From Bacteroidales bacterium UBA2559 (GTDB lineage Bacteria > Bacteroidota > Bacteroidia > Bacteroidales > Bacteroidaceae): DNA of 5,159 nucleotides. Positions 1 to 5,159 of this stretch are shown here, piece by piece (the first letter of the stretch is position 1; every line of letters begins with the position of its first letter). The position numbers and the translations under genes are program-made. The notes under the pieces were generated by a model. It had not been told where the DNA came from and ran no database searches. It saw nothing but the letters and a program-made list of their open reading frames with translations. Where the stretch lies: NCBI GenBank assembly GCA_002340405.1, contig DDLZ01000022.1:12206-17364 (forward strand), read 5' to 3'.

Positions 1-545
1 CCCCCGATAAATCCATTCTCTGACTTGAAAACCTGCCAATATTCGCCAACGCTTTGCCGGGGAGTGACCGACGGGTCTATAAGGTGACGCAGGTCAACCA
101 TATCGGGAAGTTTTAAGTATCTGTCAGTTAGTCTGATATTTGCCTTTATATCTATCAGTTCCAGAATCTTCTCTGTTATTTCGGTATTGAAATCGATAAG
201 GAACTCCCACCGCCTTTCAAAAAAAGGATAGAGGTCATCAGTGTAGTAGATAAAAAAGGGGCTGTTCATATAGGCCGTTTTCAGCGCATTCCAGTGCAGC
301 CTGCGCCAATTGCCGTGGTCGCTTATCCGCACATCCCTCATAAGCTGTTTGGAGTTGCCCTTCACCACAGGTACTGTCAGTGACTGCACACCGCTTTCAA
401 CGGCAATCATGCAGCGGTTGCGCCAGTTCTGCTTGCTGTAGCTGTCATACTGTTCAATAACAACTTCACCGCTACGTGCCATAGCGGTGAAGAAATGTAT
501 TGGCGGCATATATGCCGAACAGAGAAGCGTTGCCAACATAGGCAT
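1..545 (-). CDS. WbqC-family protein, C-terminus cut by window edge
   Basis: Translating the minus strand from the ATG at 545 gives 181 residues with no stop before the left edge, so the 3' end is missing (perhaps about 20 residues, judging from memory of Bacteroidota homologues). Visible family-like segments are AYMPPIHFF (11-19), EQYDSYSKQNWRNRC (31-45), a highly conserved-looking SDHGNWRRLHWNAL (75-88), PFFIYYTDDLYPFFERR (96-112), and a C-terminal EYWQVFKSENGFIG (168-181). I recognise these from Bacteroidota WbqC-like proteins. There is no signal peptide or membrane segment, so it is probably cytoplasmic. The biochemical role is unknown; the family name comes from an O-antigen locus, which hints at polysaccharide or amino-sugar metabolism but proves nothing. 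The gene starts 10 bases after the lepB stop, so it is probably co-transcribed. A second in-frame ATG at 539 (Met3) is an equally plausible start. The frame upstream closes at a TGA at 570-572, which excludes a much longer N-terminus. Confidence 0.88.
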   Translation of the reverse strand, partial: MPMLATLLCSAYMPPIHFFTAMARSGEVVIEQYDSYSKQNWRNRCMIAVESGVQSLTVPVVKGNSKQLMRDVRISDHGNWRRLHWNALKTAYMNSPFFIYYTDDLYPFFERRWEFLIDFNTEITEKILELIDIKANIRLTDRYLKLPDMVDLRHLIDPSVTPRQSVGEYWQVFKSENGFIG

Positions 546-555
546 GTCACTGTTT

Positions 556-2016
556 TTAGTTGTAGCTCTTCACACTGCGAAATACGCGATTCCAGCGTAT
601 CTTGCCTTTTTGGCCCCAATTCTTGTCTTTATCAAGCGAGAGCCAGACAAAAACGGGACGGCCCACTATATGATCTTCGGGCACATAACCCCAAAATCTT
701 GAGTCGGCACTGTTCTGACGGTTGTCACCCATCATCCAGTAGTAGTCCATGCCGAATGTATAGCTTGTGACTATCTCTCCATCTATGATTATGTCGCCGA
801 CATTTGTAACATCTATGTCGTGACCCTCATAAACTCCAATTATCCTTTCGTAAAATGGCAGATTATCAAGTGTGAGGTCAACAGTACTGCCTTTTGCAGG
901 AATCCATATAGGGCCGTAGTCATCGGTAGTCCATCCGGTGTTCTTGTTGAGAGGGAAGAGCCATTCGTCATTGGAGTAACTTACGGGAGTGATATCCTGA
1001 ACTATCTCTTTATGGCTGCTGAGTACCTCCGCAGCCTGTACGGTAAGGGGAAACACATGCAGGCCCGGACGGTTATCGGCAGCCGGCAAATCTTCCAGAC
1101 TAAGCTGAAGCTGACTTCTAAGCCTATCGGGGATAGGATGAAGCAGATTGACGCTGTAGTTGGTCTGTGCACCTTTGGGCTGTCTGTTCATTACCCCGTC
1201 AACGTAAATTATGCCGTTCTTTATTTCGAGAGTCTGACCGGGCAGACCGACACATCGTTTCACATAGTTTTCACGGCGATCAACCGGTCTGTGACTTACC
1301 TTGCCGAACTGTGATTCATTACGTTCAATGTAACGGCGTCCCAGATTGTAGTAGAAGTCATAAAGACTCCTCTCTTCAAGCAGAGAGAGAGAATCCATGG
1401 AGGCAGGGACCCTGCCGGCAGCCGATGCAAGACTCTTGCCAAGCGGATAGGTTATCATACCGTAAAAATCGGCGCTCATGTATTGCGGATTTCCCAAAAT
1501 GGTATCGCCGCTCGGATAGTTGAAGACCACAATCTCATTAAGGCTTATCTTGCGAAACCCCTTTATCCGCTCGTATGGCCATTGCGGTTTATCCAGATAG
1601 CTTTTACCGCCTCTCGGAAAACGGTTCTGCGTAAGAGGCATGGTGAGCGGTGTCATAGGTTTGCGCGGTCCGTAAGCAACCTTGCTTACATAAAGATGGT
1701 CGCCCACAAGCAGTGACTTCTCAAGTGACGATGTAGGTATGGCATAGTTCTGGAACAGGAAAAGGTTCACAAAATAGACTGCAATCAAAGCGAAAACCAG
1801 CGCGTCAATCCACCCCATTATCTGATACAACAGTTTGTTCTCAATCTGCCTCCACCAATCCCATTTAATTATCCGGGTTGTAAGTGCGTCAACGATGAAC
1901 GGCAGCACAATCAGTCCCATCCAGCTCTTAACCCAAACTAAAAAAACCAGATAGAGGAGACTCAGAATCAATGCTCTTATCCATCGCTTTCGACCTATTT
2001 CGGAAAACTTTCTCAT
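556..2016 (-). CDS. lepB: Signal peptidase I (LepB), long Bacteroidota form
   Basis: A membrane-bound serine protease that cuts signal peptides from proteins leaving through Sec or Tat. It has 486 residues, against 324 in E. coli. Hydrophobic segments lie at about 12-30, 32-47 and 67-88; three crossings with a cytoplasmic N-terminus would place the catalytic domain in the periplasm. The catalytic serine box reads IPTSSLEKSLLVGD (93-106), with Ser97 aligning to E. coli Ser90. The general-base lysine box is NYVKRCVGLPG (250-260), with Lys253 aligning to E. coli Lys145. The last box is MMGDNRQNSADSRFWGYVP (428-446). All catalytic elements are therefore present. Two points stand out: the residue after Ser97 is Leu where Met is usual, and Ser97 to Lys253 spans 156 residues against 55 in E. 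coli, showing a large insert. The only usable start is the ATG at 2016, because an in-frame TAA lies seven codons upstream. It begins 20 bases after the dapB stop and is followed 10 bases later by the WbqC-family gene. Confidence 0.97.
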   Translation of the reverse strand: MRKFSEIGRKRWIRALILSLLYLVFLVWVKSWMGLIVLPFIVDALTTRIIKWDWWRQIENKLLYQIMGWIDALVFALIAVYFVNLFLFQNYAIPTSSLEKSLLVGDHLYVSKVAYGPRKPMTPLTMPLTQNRFPRGGKSYLDKPQWPYERIKGFRKISLNEIVVFNYPSGDTILGNPQYMSADFYGMITYPLGKSLASAAGRVPASMDSLSLLEERSLYDFYYNLGRRYIERNESQFGKVSHRPVDRRENYVKRCVGLPGQTLEIKNGIIYVDGVMNRQPKGAQTNYSVNLLHPIPDRLRSQLQLSLEDLPAADNRPGLHVFPLTVQAAEVLSSHKEIVQDITPVSYSNDEWLFPLNKNTGWTTDDYGPIWIPAKGSTVDLTLDNLPFYERIIGVYEGHDIDVTNVGDIIIDGEIVTSYTFGMDYYWMMGDNRQNSADSRFWGYVPEDHIVGRPVFVWLSLDKDKNWGQKGKIRWNRVFRSVKSYN

Positions 2017-2022
2017 CTCCTT
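2017..2022 (-). promoter_or_regulatory. AAGGAG directly abutting the lepB start codon
   Basis: The minus strand reads AAGGAG immediately followed by the lepB ATG, with no spacer. A working Shine-Dalgarno site normally needs about 5 to 9 bases of spacing, and Bacteroidota rarely use such sites. No in-frame start lies a suitable distance downstream, since the next Met is residue 33. The match may be chance; it is listed because it bears on the start choice. Confidence 0.2.
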
Positions 2023-2036
2023 GATTTTATATTATC

Positions 2037-2807
2037 TCACGAAAGGGAGTCCATAAGGTCATCCATGGTCAGGAATCCGCGGCGGCTTACAGTATATTCG
2101 GCAGCCATTACAGCTCCAAGAGCCAGTCCGCTGCGGTTCTTTGTATTGTGAATTATCCTTATAGAGTCAACATCCGATTCGTATGTTATCTCATGTATTC
2201 CCGGTATTTCGCCTTCACGTACCGAATTAATCAGGATCTCGTCAGTACCGCAATCGGCAGAACCTGTAACCGTACCGTCAGGATTTACCAGCGTGCCTCT
2301 CTTCCAGGTGTTTTTTCGATCTATTTCATCAATGATTCCCTCAGCTAAGGTAATGGCAGTACCGCTGGGCGCATCAAGCTTATGAATATGGTGAGTTTCG
2401 GACATTGAGACCTCATACATAGGATAGCCGTTCATAAGCCTGGCAAGATATCTGTTGACCTTTGAAAAGAGAGCTACGCCAACGCTGAAATTGCTTGACC
2501 AAAACAGGGTGTTGGCTCCGTCACGGCAAAGTCTTTTCATCTCATCACAGTGGTCATTCATCCACCCGGTGCTGCCGCTGACTACCTTCAATCCGGCATT
2601 GAAAGCTTTAATAACGTTGCCGTATGCCTGCGTGGGTGCGGTAAATTCAATAGCCACATCGGCCATGCGGAACTCCTTACTGTCGAAATCCTGAAGGTTT
2701 TCCACATCGATTTTAACTACAATCCGATGCCCGCGCGATAGAGCCACACGCTCAATCTCACGACCCATTTTGCCATATCCTATGAGGGCTATATTTAATT
2801 TTCGCAT
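2037..2807 (-). CDS. dapB: 4-hydroxy-tetrahydrodipicolinate reductase (DapB)
   Basis: A cytoplasmic enzyme of the diaminopimelate pathway. It reduces 4-hydroxy-tetrahydrodipicolinate to tetrahydrodipicolinate with NAD(P)H, supplying lysine and the meso-diaminopimelate of peptidoglycan. The 256 residues are slightly shorter than E. coli DapB (273). The N-terminal Rossmann fold opens with the dinucleotide loop GYGKMG (10-15). An acidic residue, Asp34, ends the second strand, which suggests NADH use at least as much as NADPH (inference). IEFTAP (53-58) and VVSGSTGW (75-82) are further nucleotide-domain signatures. The catalytic block is ETHHIHKLDAPSGTA (137-151): His139 aligns with E. coli His159, Lys143 with Lys163, and DAPSGTA binds substrate. 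The C-terminal part, REGEIPGIHEITY (197-209) and RSGLALGAVMAAEY (225-238), is typical of the family. The gene sits 20 bases after the small exported-protein gene and 20 bases before lepB, so a shared transcript is likely. No frameshift or missing key residue is seen. Confidence 0.97.
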   Translation of the reverse strand: MRKLNIALIGYGKMGREIERVALSRGHRIVVKIDVENLQDFDSKEFRMADVAIEFTAPTQAYGNVIKAFNAGLKVVSGSTGWMNDHCDEMKRLCRDGANTLFWSSNFSVGVALFSKVNRYLARLMNGYPMYEVSMSETHHIHKLDAPSGTAITLAEGIIDEIDRKNTWKRGTLVNPDGTVTGSADCGTDEILINSVREGEIPGIHEITYESDVDSIRIIHNTKNRSGLALGAVMAAEYTVSRRGFLTMDDLMDSLS

Positions 2808-2827
2808 ACTGTTTTTATTATATGAAA

Positions 2828-3367
2828 TCAGAAAAAGTTTTCCGTATTCTCCTCCACATGCTGGAGCAGGTTATAGAATTTATTGTCGAGTTTGGTTGCG
2901 CTAAGTGTCTGCCATATCTGGAATTTTTCATTGCCAAGGGCTCTTTTGTACCTTTTCTCATATTTCTGACAAATCTTATCATAGGTACTTTTAGTCGCAA
3001 TGGTATCAAAAACGACAGTTACCGGCTCTTGCATCAGTGCATTATTGCGTCCGCGTGAACCGAATCCGCCACTAGACCTCATCTGATACTCCATAACCGC
3101 CATCTGAAGGTTACGACAAAGCTCCTCATACTGCCGTGTATAGAGTTTGATCATCTTATTAAAAGTCTTCTCACTCATATCCAGACGTCCTGCAACATCA
3201 ACAATACGGGCATCGGCAATCGAATCGGACTCCAATTCATAGAAAGATTGGCCAAAATTGCCGGGTGGCGGACCACCCATATAGCCGCCCATAGGTCGGC
3301 CCATAGGTTGTGCGTTTGCTATTAAAGCAATCGTACATGCACATAGAGTTAGAATAAGTTTTTTCAT
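2828..3367 (-). CDS. Small exported protein of unknown function, Met-Gly-Pro-rich N-terminus
   Basis: I do not recognise a specific family. The 179-residue protein starts with a clear Sec signal peptide (MKK, then a hydrophobic stretch to Ala19), with likely cleavage after ANA and before Gln20. Cys9 and Cys11 lie too early and in a poor context for a lipoprotein site. Residues 21-40 form a flexible Met-Gly-Pro-rich stretch built on PMGRPMGG, followed by an acidic segment. Residues 47-97 and 125-170 look helical and charged, separated by a Gly/Ser/Arg-rich loop at 98-109. The last helix (EKRYKRALGNEKFQIWQTL, 137-155) vaguely recalls Spy/CpxP-type or DUF4890-type periplasmic proteins, in which a helix ends near a Q-x-x-W motif; this is a weak resemblance only. 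The location is probably periplasmic. It is the first gene after the pckA terminator and lies 20 bases upstream of dapB, so it probably leads the dapB-lepB-wbqC transcript. The signal peptide, open frame and tight spacing make it a real gene. Confidence 0.85.
   Translation of the reverse strand: MKKLILTLCACTIALIANAQPMGRPMGGYMGGPPPGNFGQSFYELESDSIADARIVDVAGRLDMSEKTFNKMIKLYTRQYEELCRNLQMAVMEYQMRSSGGFGSRGRNNALMQEPVTVVFDTIATKSTYDKICQKYEKRYKRALGNEKFQIWQTLSATKLDNKFYNLLQHVEENTENFF
3287..3308 (-). repeat. 12-base direct repeat coding Met-Gly-Pro units
   Basis: The ten bases gcccataggt (plus strand) occur at 3287-3296 and again at 3299-3308, a 12-base period. On the coding strand this gives the tandem peptide PMGRPMGG just after the predicted signal-peptide cleavage site of the small exported protein. 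Imperfect PMG-like or YMGG units continue to about 3270. It looks like a slippage-derived linker. Confidence 0.6.
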
Positions 3368-3401
3368 TGCAATTATAATTTTTGGTTTGAATTATGCTTA
3401 T

Positions 3402-3455
3402 CAAAACAAGAAACTCTTTCCTGTCCCGAAGGCCGGAAAGAGTTCTCGGGTTTTG
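3402..3455 (-). terminator. Rho-independent terminator of pckA, UUCG-capped
   Basis: Bases 3412-3421 and 3435-3444 form a perfect 10-base-pair stem (AACTCTTTCC with GGAAAGAGTT). On the minus-strand RNA the loop contains a C-UUCG-G tetraloop closed by two C-G pairs, which is unusually stable. The stem is followed by the T-rich tail TCTTGTTTTG. A further six pairs (CAAAAC at 3402-3407 with GTTTTG at 3450-3455) flank it across an internal loop, so the structure is nearly symmetrical and has a T-rich tract on either strand. It begins about 20 bases after the pckA stop and ends 34 bases before the next start codon, which fits termination of pckA. No promoter for the next gene is convincing in the remaining spacer. 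Confidence 0.88.
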
Positions 3456-3475
3456 TTTATGATATCAGCATTGGA

Positions 3476-5080
3476 TTATAGCTTCGGCCCTGCTGAAACA
3501 AGAGCTTTTCCGGCCTCGTTACCCTCAAACTTTTTGAAGTTTTTGATGAAACGGCTTGCCAAATCCTTGGCCTTCTCTTCCCACTCCGATGCACACTTGT
3601 AGGTGTCACGCGGATCCAGAATCTCAGTGGCAACACCCTGAAGTTTTGTGGGAACCTCAAAGTCAAAGAAAGGAATCTTCTTAGTAGGCGCATTATCGAT
3701 TGAACCGTTCAGGATAGCATCAATTATACCGCGTGTGTCGCGAATTGAGATGCGTTTGCCCGTACCGTTCCACCCGGTGTTGACCAAATAAGCTCTGGCA
3801 CCGGTCTTCTCCATCCTCTTGTTCAGCTCCTCTGCATACTTGGTAGGATGCAGCTCGAGGAAAGCCTGACCAAAGCAGGCAGAGAATGTAGGAGTAGGTT
3901 CGGTAATACCGCGTTCGGTACCGGCCAGTTTTGCCGTAAAACCGCTTAAGAAGTAGTATTTGCACTGTTCGGGAGTCAGGATACTTACCGGAGGAAGTAC
4001 GCCGAAAGCATCGGCCGACAGGAAGATGACCTGCTGGGCTGCAGGACCCTGCGATACGGGACGTACAATATTATCTATATGATATATCGGATAGCTTACG
4101 CGGGTATTTTCGGTAACGCTGCCATCGGTAAAGTCAATTTTACCGTTCTCGTCAACTGTGACATTCTCAAGCAGAGCATCACGACGGATAGCTTTATATA
4201 TATCAGGCTCCGACTCTTTGTCAAGATTGATAACCTTAGCGTAACAGCCGCCTTCCAGGTTAAATATACCCTCATCGTCCCATCCGTGTTCGTCATCGCC
4301 TATAAGCAAGCGCTTGGGGTCGGTTGAAAGGGTGGTCTTGCCCGTACCCGACAAGCCAAAGAATATGGCGGTGTTCTTGCCGTCCAAATCGGTGTTGGCC
4401 GAGCAGTGCATCGAAGCTACACCTTGCAGCGGGAGGTAGTAATTCATCATTGAGAATATTCCTTTCTTCATTTCACCGCCATACCATGTGTTAATGATAA
4501 CCTGCTCCTTGCTGCTCACATTGAAAGCAACGGCGGTCTCCGTACGCAGGCCCATTTCCTTATAGTTGTCAACCTTAGCCTTAGCAGCACAGTAAACCAC
4601 AAAATCGGGTTCCTGATCAAACTCTTCCTGATTCTTGGGACGGATGAACATGTTTGTCACAAAGTGTGCCTGCCATGCCACCTCCATAATAAAACGAATT
4701 TTCATGCGGGTTTCCTTGTGAGTTCCGCAGAAACCGTCAACAACAAACAGCCGTTTGCCTGACAACTGCTTAACTGCAATATCCTTAAGTATTTTCCAAT
4801 TCTCCTCGGACAGTGCGCGGTTATCATTTGGATATTCCGGAGTATCCCACCATATGGTATCCTTTGACTTGGCATCCATGACAATATATTTGTCCTTGGG
4901 TGAGCGACCTGTATAAACACCGGTCATCACATTAATAGCACCAAGTTCCGTTACCTGACCTCTGTCAAAGCCTTCAAGCTCAGGTCTGGTCTCTTCGTTG
5001 TAAAGAACCTCGTAAGTGGGATTGTAAAGAACCTCAGTTACACCGGTAATTCCGTACTTGTTTAATTCGTTTTTTCTCAT
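3476..5080 (-). CDS. pckA: Phosphoenolpyruvate carboxykinase (ATP)
   Basis: A cytoplasmic enzyme that interconverts oxaloacetate plus ATP with phosphoenolpyruvate, CO2 and ADP. In fermenting Bacteroides the CO2-fixing direction is thought to dominate, making oxaloacetate for the succinate and propionate route (family knowledge, not shown here). The 534 residues match the usual length of the ATP-dependent class (E. coli 540). Active-site elements are all visible: YTGRSPKDK (56-64, Arg59 = E. coli Arg65), [12 protein letters not shown] (199-210, Tyr200 and Lys206 = Tyr207 and Lys213), SMHCSAN (223-229, His225 = His232), the P-loop GLSGTGKTT (242-250, Lys248 = Lys254), the metal-binding IGDDEHGWD (260-268, Asp262/Asp263), and NTRVSYP (325-331, Arg327 = Arg333). 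The P-loop form with these flanks marks the ATP class, not the GTP class. The start at 5080 gives the expected N-terminus ([20 protein letters not shown]) and follows an A-rich leader typical of the phylum. It is separated from the downstream genes by a terminator and is probably transcribed alone. Confidence 0.98.
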   Translation of the reverse strand: MRKNELNKYGITGVTEVLYNPTYEVLYNEETRPELEGFDRGQVTELGAINVMTGVYTGRSPKDKYIVMDAKSKDTIWWDTPEYPNDNRALSEENWKILKDIAVKQLSGKRLFVVDGFCGTHKETRMKIRFIMEVAWQAHFVTNMFIRPKNQEEFDQEPDFVVYCAAKAKVDNYKEMGLRTETAVAFNVSSKEQVIINTWYGGEMKKGIFSMMNYYLPLQGVASMHCSANTDLDGKNTAIFFGLSGTGKTTLSTDPKRLLIGDDEHGWDDEGIFNLEGGCYAKVINLDKESEPDIYKAIRRDALLENVTVDENGKIDFTDGSVTENTRVSYPIYHIDNIVRPVSQGPAAQQVIFLSADAFGVLPPVSILTPEQCKYYFLSGFTAKLAGTERGITEPTPTFSACFGQAFLELHPTKYAEELNKRMEKTGARAYLVNTGWNGTGKRISIRDTRGIIDAILNGSIDNAPTKKIPFFDFEVPTKLQGVATEILDPRDTYKCASEWEEKAKDLASRFIKNFKKFEGNEAGKALVSAGPKL

Positions 5081-5159
5081 TGTTTTATTGGGTTAAATTC
5101 AACATTTTCAGTTTGTTAGGCCGGTAATATGAGGACATTTCCGATGCTCTCCTATATAC
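5081..5159 (-). other. pckA upstream leader, incomplete at window edge
   Basis: These 79 bases precede pckA. Directly before the ATG the minus strand reads AATAAAACA, an A-rich context common at Bacteroidota starts, with no Shine-Dalgarno site. I see no acceptable match to the Bacteroides -7 box (TAnnTTTG) paired with a -33 TTG element, so the promoter probably lies beyond the edge. Short open runs exist here (minus strand to a TAA at 5085-5087; plus strand from an ATG at 5129), but they are too short to call genes. Confidence 0.35.

Noticed and set aside
407..619. A 70-codon minus-strand frame across the lepB/wbqC junction
   Set aside because: It overlaps both the end of lepB and the start of the WbqC-family gene in a different frame, and those two account for the region with recognisable protein sequence.
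820..1314. A 164-codon open frame on the plus strand inside lepB
   Set aside because: It lies fully antisense to well-supported lepB catalytic-domain coding sequence, shows no recognisable domain and has no separate signals. The same applies to the other plus-strand frames at 487-770, 1167-1716, 2148-2741, 2822-3058 and 4079-4327.
3332..3344. Lipoprotein attachment site at Cys9 or Cys11 of the small exported protein
   Set aside because: The hydrophobic stretch before either Cys is too short and the residues around them do not fit a lipobox. The ANA-Gln site at 19/20 fits ordinary signal peptidase I cleavage better.
3368..3400. Promoter for the small exported-protein gene in the spacer after the terminator
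   Set aside because: The closest match to a Bacteroides -7 box, TATAATTG, ends only three bases before the start codon, and the nearest TTTTG is about 24 bases upstream, wider than the usual spacing. Too weak to annotate.
3720..3965. Minus-strand open frames in other phases within pckA (also 3457-3693, 4096-4296 and 4702-4920)
   Set aside because: They overlap pckA, whose active-site motifs are intact, and their translations look like random out-of-frame sequence.
5129..5159. Possible start of a divergent plus-strand gene (Met-Arg-Thr-Phe-Pro...) at the right edge
   Set aside because: Only ten codons are visible, the minus strand is also open over the same bases, and there is no recognisable start signal. 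The sequence beyond the edge would decide it.

Overview
The window is an ordinary piece of a Bacteroidota chromosome, most likely Bacteroidales. The evidence is the protein types (a long LepB with a Bacteroidota-style IPTSS box, a WbqC-family protein, an ATP-type PckA close to the Bacteroides form), AT-rich leaders with almost no Shine-Dalgarno signal, and the familiar dapB-lepB-wbqC neighbourhood. No taxon below order can be fixed from the sequence alone.

All five genes lie on the minus strand, so transcription runs from the right edge to the left edge. First comes pckA (3476..5080), a complete ATP-dependent phosphoenolpyruvate carboxykinase. It is followed by a 108-base gap holding a strong hairpin terminator (3402..3455). 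Next is a small exported protein of unknown function (2828..3367). Then come dapB (2037..2807, lysine/diaminopimelate synthesis), lepB (556..2016, signal peptidase I) and a WbqC-family gene (1..545) whose C-terminal end is cut by the left edge. The last four genes are separated by only 20, 20 and 10 bases and probably form one transcript. pckA appears to be its own unit.

In the cell, PckA links phosphoenolpyruvate and oxaloacetate. In gut Bacteroides it is thought to run in the CO2-fixing direction, feeding succinate and propionate fermentation. DapB makes a precursor of lysine and of the peptidoglycan cross-link. LepB removes signal peptides from exported proteins, and the small gene in front of dapB encodes one such candidate substrate. 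The WbqC family is poorly characterised; its name comes from a polysaccharide (O-antigen) locus. The common thread of the last four genes is loosely the cell envelope.

I found no RNA gene, CRISPR array, insertion sequence, phage gene or attachment site, and no convincing new system. The points most worth a second look are the unknown exported protein with its Met-Gly-Pro repeats, the Met-to-Leu change beside the LepB catalytic serine, and the enlarged insert in LepB.
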